This document shows, piece by piece, positions 1-12,050 of a DNA stretch of 64,000 nucleotides. Below the pieces are notes generated by a model, which saw nothing but the letters and a program-made list of their open reading frames with translations, made no database searches and had not been told where the DNA came from. Position numbers and translations under genes: made by a program. How positions within the stretch are numbered: the first letter of the stretch is position 1; each line of letters opens with the position of its first letter. Origin of the DNA: Metridium senile (Eukaryota > Cnidaria > Anthozoa > Actiniaria > Metridiidae); assembly GCA_949775045.1 (NCBI GenBank), contig CATKSA010000113.1, positions 124,001-188,000 of the forward strand, given 5' to 3'.

Positions 1-23
1 CTTTTTGACCCATTTTCAGATCA

Positions 24-33
24 CCCTGAAGGG
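24..33. repeat. Dyad CCCT-NN-AGGG (representative)
   Basis: The segment reads CCCTGAAGGG here and CCCTATAGGG in the other main class (for example 349-358). Both keep CCCT/AGGG arms, and the second form is a perfect 10-bp palindrome. A minority class reads CCCTATAGGA, which breaks the outermost pair. The dyad recurs once per monomer. Short dyads are a known feature of satellites that lack CENP-B boxes; a function here is inference. Confidence 0.75.
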
Positions 34-51
34 CATATTGCATTCTGGGTA
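34..51 (-). promoter_or_regulatory. ZNF143/Staf-like site (representative)
   Basis: On the - strand these 18 bases read TACCCAGAATGCAATATG. As I recall the vertebrate Staf/ZNF143 consensus (YWCCCRNMATSCMYYRCR), 16 of 18 positions fit. An ACTACA on the same strand (reverse complement of 58-63) resembles the ACTACA half that precedes CCCAGAATGC in the extended ZNF143 motif, but here the spacing is longer. The core GCATTCTGGGTAGG is among the least variable parts of the monomer. Occupancy is untested and the match matters only if the host is a metazoan with this factor. Confidence 0.35.
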
Positions 52-100
52 GGATTTTGTAGTTTTTTCTAAATAAAATCTTGCGCATTTATCAGAATGC
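40..100. repeat. 8-bp inverted repeat within monomer (representative)
   Basis: GCATTCTG (40-47) is the exact reverse complement of CAGAATGC (93-100), with 45 bases between. The pairing is intact in monomers with ATCAGAATGCTCT, shortened in those with CAGAATGTTCT, and broken in those with ATCACAATGCTCT. It could allow a stem in single strands or simply be chance; the recurrence comes with the tandem repeat. Confidence 0.6.
72..77 (+). other. AATAAA hexamer, once per monomer (representative)
   Basis: CTAAATAAAATC contains the canonical animal poly(A) hexamer AATAAA on the + strand in nearly every monomer. The monomers with the 32-bp deletion at 58-63 kb lack it. There is no gene here to be processed, so this is a sequence fact, not a functional poly(A) site call. 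Confidence 0.5.
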
Positions 101-2747
101 TCTCATATTCTCAGACATTACTAACAGGGTCTAGGCGAACATTTTGTGCCGAAACCCCGATCTTTTTGACACATTTTCAGATCACCCTGAAGGGCATATT
201 GCATTCTGGGTAGGATTTTGTAGTTTTTTCTAAATAAAATCTTGCGCATTTATCACAATGCTCTAATATTCTCAGACATTACTAACAGGATGTAGGCAAA
301 ACTTTTGTGCTTAAAACCCCGATCTTTTTTACCCATTTTCAGATCACCCTATAGGGCATATTGCATTCTGGGTAGGATTTTGTAGTTTTCTCTAAATAAA
401 ATCTTGCGCATTTATCAGAATGCTCTAATATTCTCAGACATTACTAACAGGGTCTAGGCAAAACTTTTGTGCCGAAAACCCCGATCTTTTTGACCCATTT
501 TCAGATCACCCTGAAGGGCATATTGCATTCTGGGTAGGATTTTGTAGTTTTTTCTAAATAAAATCTTGCGCATTTATCAGAATGCTCTCATATTCTCAGA
601 CATTACTAACAGGGTCTAGGCGAACATTTTGTGCCGAAACCCCGATCTTTTTGACACATTTTCAGATCACCCTGAAGGGCATATTGCATTCTGGGTAGGA
701 TTTTGTAGTTTTCTCTAAATAAAATCTTGCGCATTTATCAGAATGCTCTAATATTCTCAGACATTACTAACAGGGTCTAGGCGAAAATTTTGTGCCAAAA
801 ACCCTGATCTTTTTGACACATTTTCAGATCACCCTATAGGACATATTGCATTCTGGGTAGGATTTTGTAGTTTTTTCTAAATAAAATCTTGCGCATTTAT
901 CACAATACTCTAATATTCTCAGACATTACTAACAGGATGTAGGCAAAACTTTTGTGCTTAAAACCCCGATCCTTTTTACCCATTTTCAGATCACCCTATA
1001 GGGCATATTGCATTCTGGGTAGGATTTTGTAGTTTTTTCTAAATAAAATCTTGCGCATTTATCAGAATGCTCTCATATTCTCAGACATTACTAACAGGGT
1101 CTAGGCGAAACTTTTGTGTCGAAATCCCCGATTTTTTTACCCATTTTCAGATCACCCTATAGGGCAGATTGCATTCTGGGTAGGATTTTGTAGTTTTTTC
1201 TAAATAAAATCTTGCCAATTTATCAGAATGTTCTAATATTCTCAGACATTACTAACAGGGTCTAGGCAAAACTTTTGTGCCGAAAACCCCGATCTTTTTG
1301 ACCCATTTTCAGATCACCCTGAAGGGCATATTGCATTCTGGGTAGGATTTTGTAGTTTTTTCTAAATAAAATCTTGCGCATTTATCAGAATGCTCTGATA
1401 TTCTCAGACATTACTAACAGGGTCTAGGCGAACATTTTGTGCCGAAACCCCGATCTTTTTGACACATTTTCAGATCACCCTGAAGGGCATATTGCATTCT
1501 GGGTAGGATTTTGTAGTTTTTTCTAAATAAAATCTTGCGCATTTATCACAATGCTCTAATATTCTCAGACATTACTAACAGGATGTAGGCAAAACTTTTG
1601 TGCTTAAAACCCCGATCTTTTTTACCCATTTTCAGATCACCCTATAGGGCATATTGCATTCTGGGTAGGATTTTGTAGTTTTCTCTAAATAAAATCTTGC
1701 GCATTTATCAGAATGCTCTAATATTCTCAGACATTACTAACAGGGTCTAGGCAAAACTTTTGTGCCGAAAACCCCGATCTTTTTGACCCATTTTCAGATC
1801 ACCCTGAAGGGCATATTGCATTCTGGGTAGGATTTTGTAGTTTTTTCTAAATAAAATCTTGCGCATTTATCAGAATGCTCTCATATTCTCAGACATTACT
1901 AACAGGGTCTAGGCGAACATTTTGTGCCGAAACCCCGATCTTTTTGACACATTTTCAGATCACCCTGAAGGGCATATTGCATTCTGGGTAGGATTTTGTA
2001 GTTTTCTCTAAATAAAATCTTGCGCATTTATCAGAATGCTCTAATATTCTCAGACATTACTAACAGGGTCTAGGCGAAAATTTTGTGCCAAAAACCCTGA
2101 TCTTTTTGACACATTTTCAGATCACCCTATAGGACATATTGCATTCTGGGTAGGATTTTGTAGTTTTTTCTAAATAAAATCTTGCGCATTTATCACAATA
2201 CTCTAATATTCTCAGACATTACTAACAGGATGTAGGCAAAACTTTTGTGCTTAAAACCCCGATCCTTTTTACCCATTTTCAGATCACCCTATAGGGCATA
2301 TTGCATTCTGGGTAGGATTTTGTAGTTTTTTCTAAATAAAATCTTGCGCATTTATCAGAATGCTCTCATATTCTCAGACATTACTAACAGGGTCTAGGCG
2401 AAACTTTTGTGTCGAAATCCCCGATTTTTTTACCCATTTTCAGATCACCCTATAGGGCAGATTGCATTCTGGGTAGGATTTTGTAGTTTTTTCTAAATAA
2501 AATCTTGCCAATTTATCAGAATGTTCTAATATTCTCAGACATTACTAACAGGGTCTAGGCAAAACTTTTGTGCCGAAAACCCCGATCTTTTTGACCCATT
2601 TTCAGATCACCCTGAAGGGCATATTGCATTCTGGGTAGGATTTTGTAGTTTTTTCTAAATAAAATCTTGCGCATTTATCAGAATGCTCTGATATTCTCAG
2701 ACATTACTAACAGGGTCTAGGCGAACATTTTGTGCCGAAACCCCGAT

Positions 2748-3393
2748 CTTTTTGACACATTTTCAGATCACCCTATAGGGCATATTGCATTCTGGGTAGG
2801 ATTTTGTAGTTTTTTCTAAATAAAATCTTGCCAATTTATCAGAATGTTCTAATATTCTCAGACATTACTAACAGGGTCTAGGCAAAACTTTTGTGCCGAA
2901 AACCCCGATCTTTTTGACCCATTTTCAGATCACCCTGAAGGGCATATTGCATTCTGGGTAGGATTTTGTAGTTTTTTCTAAATAAAATCTTGCGCATTTA
3001 TCAGAATGCTCTCATATTCTCAGACATTACTAACAGGGTCTAGGCGAACATTTTGTGCCGAAACCCCGATCTTTTTGACACATTTTCAGATCACCCTATA
3101 GGGCATATTGCATTCTGGGTAGGATTTTGTAGTTTTTTCTAAATAAAATCTTGCCAATTTATCAGAATGTTCTAATATTCTCAGACATTACTAACAGGGT
3201 CTAGGCAAAACTTTTGTGCCGAAAACCCCGATCTTTTTGACCCATTTTCAGATCACCCTGAAGGGCATATTGCATTCTGGGTAGGATTTTGTAGTTTTTT
3301 CTAAATAAAATCTTGCGCATTTATCAGAATGCTCTCATATTCTCAGACATTACTAACAGGGTCTAGGCGAACATTTTGTGCCGAAACCCCGAT
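2748..3393. repeat. Dimeric HOR, 323 bp, two copies
   Basis: A 162-bp monomer with GACAC, CCCTATAGGG, TTGCCAATTT and GGCAAAAC alternates with a 161-bp monomer with GACCC, CCCTGAAGGG, TTGCGCATTT and GGCGAACATTTTG. The pairs at 2748-3070 and 3071-3393 look identical by eye. The same pair type recurs in the 13-mer region (4688-5010) and elsewhere, so it appears to be a basic building block. Confidence 0.8.
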
Positions 3394-4526
3394 CTTTTTG
3401 ACACATTTTCAGATCACCCTGAAGGGCATATTGCATTCTGGGTAGGATTTTGTAGTTTTCTCTAAATAAAATCTTGCGCATTTATCAGAATGCTCTAATA
3501 TTCTCAGACATTACTAACAGGGTCTAGGCGAAAATTTTGTGCCAAAAACCCCGATCTTTTTGACACATTTTCAGATCACCCTATAGGACATATTGCATTC
3601 TGGGTAGGATTTTGTAGTTTTTTCTAAATAAAATCTTGCGCATTTATCACAATGCTCTAATATTCTCAGACATTACTAACAGGATGTAGGCAAAACTTTT
3701 GTGCTTAAAACCCCGATCTTTTTTACCCATTTTCAGATCACCCTATAGGGCATATTGCATTCTGGGTAGGATTTTGTAGTTTTCTCTAAATAAAATCTTG
3801 CGCATTTATCAGAATGCTCTAATATTCTCAGACATTACTAACAGGGTCTAGGCAAAAGTTTTGATCCGAAAACCCCGATCTTTTTTACCCATTTTCAGAT
3901 CACCCTGAAGGGCATATTGCATTCTGGGTAGGATTTTGTAGTTTTTTCTAAATAAAATCTTGCGCATTTATCAGAATGCTCTCATATTCTCAGACATTAC
4001 TAACAGGGTCTAGGCGAACATTTTGTGCCGAAACCCCGATCTTTTTGACACATTTTCAGATCACCCTGAAGGGCATATTGCATTCTGGGTAGGATTTTGT
4101 AGTTTTCTCTAAATAAAATCTTGCGCATTTATCAAAATGCTCTAATATTCTCAGACATTACTAACAGGGTCTAGGCGAAAATTTTGTGCCAAAAACCCCG
4201 ATCTTTTTGACACATTTTCAGATCACCCTATAGGACATATTGCATTCTGGGTAGGATTTTGTAGTTTTTTCTAAATAAAATCTTGCGCATTTATCACAAT
4301 GCTCTAATATTCTCAGACATTACTAACAGGATGTAGGCAAAACTTTTGTGCTTAAAACCCCGATCTTTTTTACCCATTTTCAGATCACCCTATAGGGCAT
4401 ATTGCATTCTGGTTAGGATTTTGTAGTTTTTTCTAAATAAAATCTTGCCAATTTATCAGAATGTTCTAATATTCTCAGACATTACTAACAGGGTCTAGGC
4501 AAAACTTTTGTGCCGAAAACCCCGAT
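3394..4526. repeat. 4-mer HOR (646 bp), one copy and a diverging second
   Basis: Monomers starting at 3394, 3556, 3718 and 3880 are matched by 4041, 4203, 4365 and 4527. The offset measured at the tag GTGCCAAAAAC (3539 and 4185) is 646. The tag monomers pair GCCAAAAACCCC with a following CCCTATAGGACAT. The repetition fades within the third monomer, where 4365 takes the TTGCCAATTT state. One copy has an unusual tail, GTTTTGATCCG near 3857. Confidence 0.65.
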
Positions 4527-4687
4527 CTTTTTGACCCATTTTCAGATCACCCTGAAGGGCATATTGCATTCTGGGTAGGATTTTGTAGTTTTTTCTAAAT
4601 AAAATCTTGCGCATTTATCAGAATGCTCTGATATTCTCAGACATTACTAACAGGGTCTAGGCGAACATTTTGTGCCGAAACCCCGAT

Positions 4688-6787
4688 CTTTTTGACACAT
4701 TTTCAGATCACCCTATAGGGCATATTGCATTCTGGGTAGGATTTTGTAGTTTTTTCTAAATAAAATCTTGCCAATTTATCAGAATGTTCTAATATTCTCA
4801 GACATTACTAACAGGGTCTAGGCAATACTTTTGTGCCGAAAACCCCGATCTTTTTGACCCATTTTCAGATCACCCTGAAGGGCATATTGCATTCTGGGTA
4901 GGATTTTGTAGTTTTTTCTAAATAAAATCTTGCGCATTTATCAGAATGCTCTGATATTCTCAGACATTACTAACAGGGTCTAGGCGAACATTTTGTGCCG
5001 AAACCCCGATCTTTTTGACACATTTTCAGATCACCCTATAGGGCATATTGCATTCTGGGTAGGATTTTGTAGTTTTTTCTAAATAAAATCTTGCCAATTT
5101 ATCAGAATGTTCTAATATTCTCAGACATTACTAACAGGGTCTAGGCAATACTTTTGTGCCGAAAACCCCGATCTTTTTTACCCATTTTCAGATCACCCTG
5201 AAGGGCATATTGCATTCTGGGTAGGATTTTGTAGTTTTCTCTAAATAAAATCTTGCGCATTTATCAGAATGCTCTAATATTCTCAGACATTGCTCACAGG
5301 GTCTAGGCGAAACTTTTGTGCCGAAAACCCCGATCTTTTTTACACATTTTCAGATCACCCTGAAGGGCATATTGCATTCTGGGTAGGATTTTGTAGTTTT
5401 TTCTAAATAAAATCTTGCGCATTTATCACAATGCTCTAATATTCTCAGACATTACTAACAGGATGTAGGCAAAACTTTTGTGCTTAAAACCCCGATCTTT
5501 TTTACCCATTTTCAGATCACCCTATAGGGCATATTGCATTCTGGGTAGGATTTTGTGGTTTTTTCTAAATAAAATCTTGCGCATTTATCAGAATGCTCTC
5601 ATATTCTCAGACATTACTAACAGGGTCTAGGCGAAAATTTCGTGCCGAAAACCCCGATCTTTTTGACACATTTTCAGATCACCCTATAGGGCATATTGCA
5701 TTCTGGGTAGGATTTTTTAGTTTTTCTAAATAAAATCTTGCGCATTTATCACAATGCTCTAATATTCTCAGACATTACTAACAGGATGTAGGCAAAACTT
5801 TTGTGCTTAAAACCCCGATCTTTTTTAACCATTTTCAGATCACCCTATAGGGCATATTGCATTCTGGGTAGGATTTTGTAGTTTTTTCTAAATAAAATCT
5901 TGCGCATTTATCAGAATGCTCTCATATTCTCAGACATTACTAACAGGGTCTAGGCGAAACTTTTGTGCCGAAATCCCCGATTTTTTTACCCATTTTCAGA
6001 TCACCCTATAGGGCAGATTGCATTCTGGGTAGGATTTTGTAGTTTTTTCTAAATAAAATCTTGCCAATTTATCAGAATGTTCTAATATTCTCAGACATTA
6101 CTAACAGGGTCTAGGCAAAACTTTTGTGCCGAAAACCCCGATCTTTTTGACCCATTTTCAGATCACCCTGAAGGGCATATTGCATTCTGGGTAGGATTTT
6201 GTAGTTTTTTCTAAATAAAATCTTGCGCATTTATCAGAATGCTCTCATATTCTCAGACATTACTAACAGGGTCTAGGCGAACATTTTGTGCCGAAACCCC
6301 GATCTTTTTGACACATTTTCAGATCACCCTATAGGGCATATTGCATTCTGGGTAGGATTTTGTAGTTTTTTCTAAATAAAATCTTGCCAATTTATCAGAA
6401 TGTTCTAATATTCTCAGACATTACTAACAGGGTCTAGGCAAAACTTTTGTGCCGAAAACCCCGATCTTTTTTACCCATTTTCAGATCACCCTGAAGGGCA
6501 TATTGCATTCTGGGTAGGATTTTTTAGTTTTTCTAAATAAAATCTTGCGCATTTATCACAATGCTCTAATATTCTCAGACATTACTAACAGGATGTAGGC
6601 AAAACTTTTGTGCTTAAAACCCCGATCTTTTTTACCCATTTTCAGATCACCCTATAGGGCATATTGCATTCTGGGTAGGATTTTGTAGTTTTTTCTAAAT
6701 AAAATCTTGCGCATTTATCAGAATGCTCTCATATTCTCAGACATTACTAACAGGGTCTAGGCGAACATTTTGTGCCGAAACCCCGAT
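4688..6787. repeat. 13-mer HOR unit of 2100 bp, copy 1
   Basis: Thirteen monomers start at 4688, 4850, 5011, 5173, 5335, 5497, 5659, 5820, about 5982, 6143, 6304, 6466 and 6627. Private tags include GGCAATACTTTTG in two monomers, ATTGCTCACAGG, TTTTGTGGTTTTTTC, CGAAAATTTCGTGCC and GATTTTTTAGTTTTTC. The only difference I found from copy 2 is A at 5828 where copy 2 has C at 7928. Confidence 0.9.
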
Positions 6788-8887
6788 CTTTTTGACACAT
6801 TTTCAGATCACCCTATAGGGCATATTGCATTCTGGGTAGGATTTTGTAGTTTTTTCTAAATAAAATCTTGCCAATTTATCAGAATGTTCTAATATTCTCA
6901 GACATTACTAACAGGGTCTAGGCAATACTTTTGTGCCGAAAACCCCGATCTTTTTGACCCATTTTCAGATCACCCTGAAGGGCATATTGCATTCTGGGTA
7001 GGATTTTGTAGTTTTTTCTAAATAAAATCTTGCGCATTTATCAGAATGCTCTGATATTCTCAGACATTACTAACAGGGTCTAGGCGAACATTTTGTGCCG
7101 AAACCCCGATCTTTTTGACACATTTTCAGATCACCCTATAGGGCATATTGCATTCTGGGTAGGATTTTGTAGTTTTTTCTAAATAAAATCTTGCCAATTT
7201 ATCAGAATGTTCTAATATTCTCAGACATTACTAACAGGGTCTAGGCAATACTTTTGTGCCGAAAACCCCGATCTTTTTTACCCATTTTCAGATCACCCTG
7301 AAGGGCATATTGCATTCTGGGTAGGATTTTGTAGTTTTCTCTAAATAAAATCTTGCGCATTTATCAGAATGCTCTAATATTCTCAGACATTGCTCACAGG
7401 GTCTAGGCGAAACTTTTGTGCCGAAAACCCCGATCTTTTTTACACATTTTCAGATCACCCTGAAGGGCATATTGCATTCTGGGTAGGATTTTGTAGTTTT
7501 TTCTAAATAAAATCTTGCGCATTTATCACAATGCTCTAATATTCTCAGACATTACTAACAGGATGTAGGCAAAACTTTTGTGCTTAAAACCCCGATCTTT
7601 TTTACCCATTTTCAGATCACCCTATAGGGCATATTGCATTCTGGGTAGGATTTTGTGGTTTTTTCTAAATAAAATCTTGCGCATTTATCAGAATGCTCTC
7701 ATATTCTCAGACATTACTAACAGGGTCTAGGCGAAAATTTCGTGCCGAAAACCCCGATCTTTTTGACACATTTTCAGATCACCCTATAGGGCATATTGCA
7801 TTCTGGGTAGGATTTTTTAGTTTTTCTAAATAAAATCTTGCGCATTTATCACAATGCTCTAATATTCTCAGACATTACTAACAGGATGTAGGCAAAACTT
7901 TTGTGCTTAAAACCCCGATCTTTTTTACCCATTTTCAGATCACCCTATAGGGCATATTGCATTCTGGGTAGGATTTTGTAGTTTTTTCTAAATAAAATCT
8001 TGCGCATTTATCAGAATGCTCTCATATTCTCAGACATTACTAACAGGGTCTAGGCGAAACTTTTGTGCCGAAATCCCCGATTTTTTTACCCATTTTCAGA
8101 TCACCCTATAGGGCAGATTGCATTCTGGGTAGGATTTTGTAGTTTTTTCTAAATAAAATCTTGCCAATTTATCAGAATGTTCTAATATTCTCAGACATTA
8201 CTAACAGGGTCTAGGCAAAACTTTTGTGCCGAAAACCCCGATCTTTTTGACCCATTTTCAGATCACCCTGAAGGGCATATTGCATTCTGGGTAGGATTTT
8301 GTAGTTTTTTCTAAATAAAATCTTGCGCATTTATCAGAATGCTCTCATATTCTCAGACATTACTAACAGGGTCTAGGCGAACATTTTGTGCCGAAACCCC
8401 GATCTTTTTGACACATTTTCAGATCACCCTATAGGGCATATTGCATTCTGGGTAGGATTTTGTAGTTTTTTCTAAATAAAATCTTGCCAATTTATCAGAA
8501 TGTTCTAATATTCTCAGACATTACTAACAGGGTCTAGGCAAAACTTTTGTGCCGAAAACCCCGATCTTTTTTACCCATTTTCAGATCACCCTGAAGGGCA
8601 TATTGCATTCTGGGTAGGATTTTTTAGTTTTTCTAAATAAAATCTTGCGCATTTATCACAATGCTCTAATATTCTCAGACATTACTAACAGGATGTAGGC
8701 AAAACTTTTGTGCTTAAAACCCCGATCTTTTTTACCCATTTTCAGATCACCCTATAGGGCATATTGCATTCTGGGTAGGATTTTGTAGTTTTTTCTAAAT
8801 AAAATCTTGCGCATTTATCAGAATGCTCTCATATTCTCAGACATTACTAACAGGGTCTAGGCGAACATTTTGTGCCGAAACCCCGAT
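6788..8887. repeat. 13-mer HOR unit of 2100 bp, copy 2
   Basis: An exact 2100-bp translation of copy 1, apart from 7928. Every private tag reappears at +2100. The only difference found from copy 3 is C at 8346 versus G at 10446, an A/C/G position in the CTCAT/CTGAT/CTAAT tag that also varies between other units. Confidence 0.9.
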
Positions 8888-10987
8888 CTTTTTGACACAT
8901 TTTCAGATCACCCTATAGGGCATATTGCATTCTGGGTAGGATTTTGTAGTTTTTTCTAAATAAAATCTTGCCAATTTATCAGAATGTTCTAATATTCTCA
9001 GACATTACTAACAGGGTCTAGGCAATACTTTTGTGCCGAAAACCCCGATCTTTTTGACCCATTTTCAGATCACCCTGAAGGGCATATTGCATTCTGGGTA
9101 GGATTTTGTAGTTTTTTCTAAATAAAATCTTGCGCATTTATCAGAATGCTCTGATATTCTCAGACATTACTAACAGGGTCTAGGCGAACATTTTGTGCCG
9201 AAACCCCGATCTTTTTGACACATTTTCAGATCACCCTATAGGGCATATTGCATTCTGGGTAGGATTTTGTAGTTTTTTCTAAATAAAATCTTGCCAATTT
9301 ATCAGAATGTTCTAATATTCTCAGACATTACTAACAGGGTCTAGGCAATACTTTTGTGCCGAAAACCCCGATCTTTTTTACCCATTTTCAGATCACCCTG
9401 AAGGGCATATTGCATTCTGGGTAGGATTTTGTAGTTTTCTCTAAATAAAATCTTGCGCATTTATCAGAATGCTCTAATATTCTCAGACATTGCTCACAGG
9501 GTCTAGGCGAAACTTTTGTGCCGAAAACCCCGATCTTTTTTACACATTTTCAGATCACCCTGAAGGGCATATTGCATTCTGGGTAGGATTTTGTAGTTTT
9601 TTCTAAATAAAATCTTGCGCATTTATCACAATGCTCTAATATTCTCAGACATTACTAACAGGATGTAGGCAAAACTTTTGTGCTTAAAACCCCGATCTTT
9701 TTTACCCATTTTCAGATCACCCTATAGGGCATATTGCATTCTGGGTAGGATTTTGTGGTTTTTTCTAAATAAAATCTTGCGCATTTATCAGAATGCTCTC
9801 ATATTCTCAGACATTACTAACAGGGTCTAGGCGAAAATTTCGTGCCGAAAACCCCGATCTTTTTGACACATTTTCAGATCACCCTATAGGGCATATTGCA
9901 TTCTGGGTAGGATTTTTTAGTTTTTCTAAATAAAATCTTGCGCATTTATCACAATGCTCTAATATTCTCAGACATTACTAACAGGATGTAGGCAAAACTT
10001 TTGTGCTTAAAACCCCGATCTTTTTTACCCATTTTCAGATCACCCTATAGGGCATATTGCATTCTGGGTAGGATTTTGTAGTTTTTTCTAAATAAAATCT
10101 TGCGCATTTATCAGAATGCTCTCATATTCTCAGACATTACTAACAGGGTCTAGGCGAAACTTTTGTGCCGAAATCCCCGATTTTTTTACCCATTTTCAGA
10201 TCACCCTATAGGGCAGATTGCATTCTGGGTAGGATTTTGTAGTTTTTTCTAAATAAAATCTTGCCAATTTATCAGAATGTTCTAATATTCTCAGACATTA
10301 CTAACAGGGTCTAGGCAAAACTTTTGTGCCGAAAACCCCGATCTTTTTGACCCATTTTCAGATCACCCTGAAGGGCATATTGCATTCTGGGTAGGATTTT
10401 GTAGTTTTTTCTAAATAAAATCTTGCGCATTTATCAGAATGCTCTGATATTCTCAGACATTACTAACAGGGTCTAGGCGAACATTTTGTGCCGAAACCCC
10501 GATCTTTTTGACACATTTTCAGATCACCCTATAGGGCATATTGCATTCTGGGTAGGATTTTGTAGTTTTTTCTAAATAAAATCTTGCCAATTTATCAGAA
10601 TGTTCTAATATTCTCAGACATTACTAACAGGGTCTAGGCAAAACTTTTGTGCCGAAAACCCCGATCTTTTTTACCCATTTTCAGATCACCCTGAAGGGCA
10701 TATTGCATTCTGGGTAGGATTTTTTAGTTTTTCTAAATAAAATCTTGCGCATTTATCACAATGCTCTAATATTCTCAGACATTACTAACAGGATGTAGGC
10801 AAAACTTTTGTGCTTAAAACCCCGATCTTTTTTACCCATTTTCAGATCACCCTATAGGGCATATTGCATTCTGGGTAGGATTTTGTAGTTTTTTCTAAAT
10901 AAAATCTTGCGCATTTATCAGAATGCTCTCATATTCTCAGACATTACTAACAGGGTCTAGGCGAAACTTTTGTGCCGAAATCCCCGA
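8888..10987. repeat. 13-mer HOR unit of 2100 bp, copy 3
   Basis: The third copy matches copy 2 at +2100 until about 10,963. There the tail changes from GCGAACATTTTG to GCGAAACTTTTG and the following monomer is of a different class. This switch is where the fourth unit departs from the pattern. Confidence 0.88.
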
Positions 10988-12050
10988 TTTTTTTACCCAT
11001 TTTCAGATCACCCTATAGGGCAGATTGCATTCTGGGTAGGATTTTGTAGTTTTTTCTAAATAAAATCTTGCCAATTTATCAGAATGTTCTAATATTCTCA
11101 GACATTACTAACAGGGTCTAGGCAAAACTTTTGTGCCGAAAACCCCGATCTTTTTGACCCATTTTCAGATCACCCTGAAGGGCATATTGCATTCTGGGTA
11201 GGATTTTGTAGTTTTTTCTAAATAAAATCTTGCGCATTTATCAGAATGCTCTCATATTCTCAGACATTACTAACAGGGTCTAGGCGAACATTTTGTGCCG
11301 AAACCCCGATCTTTTTGACACATTTTCAGATCACCCTATAGGGCATATTGCATTCTGGGTAGGATTTTGTAGTTTTTTCTAAATAAAATCTTGCCAATTT
11401 ATCAGAATGTTCTAATATTCTCAGACATTACTAACAGGGTCTAGGCAAAACTTTTGTGCCGAAAACCCCGATCTTTTTTACCCATTTTCAGATCACCCTG
11501 AAGGGCATATTGCATTCTGGGTAGGATTTTGTAGTTTTCTCTAAATAAAATCTTGCGCATTTATCAGAATGCTCTAATATTCTCAGACATTGCTCACAGG
11601 GTCTAGGCGAAACTTTTGTGCCGAAAACCCCGATCTTTTTTACACATTTTCAGATCACCCTGAAGGGCATATTGCATTCTGGGTAGGATTTTGTAGTTTT
11701 TTCTAAATAAAATCTTGCGCATTTATCACAATGCTCTAATATTCTCAGACATTACTAACAGGATGTAGGCAAAACTTTTGTGCTTAAAACCCCGATCTTT
11801 TTTACCCATTTTCAGATCACCCTATAGGGCATATTGCATTCTGGGTAGGATTTTGTAGTTTTTTCTAAATAAAATCTTGCGCATTTATCAGAATGCTCTC
11901 ATATTCTCAGACATTACTAACAGGGTCTAGGCGAAAATTTCGTGCCGAAAACCCCGATCTTTTTGACACATTTTCAGATCACCCTATAGGGCATATTGCA
12001 TTCTGGGTAGGATTTTGTAGTTTTTCTAAATAAAATCTTGCGCATTTATC
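10988..12050. repeat. Rearranged fourth 13-mer unit, partial
   Basis: The first three monomers (10,988-11,472) are not the expected classes. They match monomers 9 to 11 of the unit, seen 807 bp upstream (compare 10,921 with 10,114), with AAATCCCCGATTTTTTTACCC and GGGCAGATTGC. From about 11,473 to 12,010 the expected +2100 register with copy 3 returns, including ATTGCTCACAGG and CGAAAATTTCGTGCC, before the match ends. This is what an unequal exchange between homologous monomers of one HOR would leave. Confidence 0.75.

Larger units (their letters stand above)
1..161 (+). repeat. Representative monomer (161-bp class)
   Basis: This first copy shows the sub-structure shared by the array. In order: a T-run and GACCC (1-11); CATTTTCAGATCACCCT (11-27); the dyad CCCTGAAGGG (24-33); GCATTCTGGGTAGG (40-53); TGTAGTTTTTTC (58-69); AAATAAAATC (71-80); TTGCGCATTTATCAGAATGC (81-100); CTCATATTCTCAGACATTAC (102-121); AACAGGGTCTAGGCG (123-137); and a CpG-containing tail GTGCCGAAACCCCGAT (146-161). 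Only three A precede CCCC, giving 161 bp. The next copy (162-323) has TCACAATGCTCTAAT, AGGATGTAGGC and GCTTAAAACCCC instead and is 162 bp. These alternative states recur in set combinations and serve as class tags. Confidence 0.9.
1..2770. repeat. 8-mer HOR, 1293-bp unit, two copies plus a start
   Basis: The unit at 1-1293 recurs at 1294-2586, and a third begins at 2587 but leaves the pattern near 2770, where CCCTGAAGGG is replaced by CCCTATAGGG. Shared private tags are ACCCTGATC (801 and 2094), GTGTCGAAATCCCC (near 1116 and 2409) and CACAATACTC. Comparing lines by eye, the only difference I found between the two full copies is C at 104 versus G at 1397. Such identity implies a very recent exchange or conversion event. 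Confidence 0.9.

Noticed and set aside
72..77. AATAAA as evidence for a gene 3' end
   Set aside because: It recurs in almost every monomer without any reading frame or exon-like sequence upstream.
88..95. GATA-factor site (CTGATAAA on the - strand)
   Set aside because: A six-base match in an AT-rich monomer is expected by chance; recurrence is due to the tandem repeat.
81..98. CCAAT box (TTGCCAATTT class) as an NF-Y site
   Set aside because: Only the pentamer fits; the flanks are a poor match and the sister classes TTGCGCAT and TTGGCCAT lack it.
4688..10987. Assembly artefact as the explanation of near-identical units
   Set aside because: Cannot be excluded from sequence alone, but private differences between units and a rearranged fourth unit argue for real copies.
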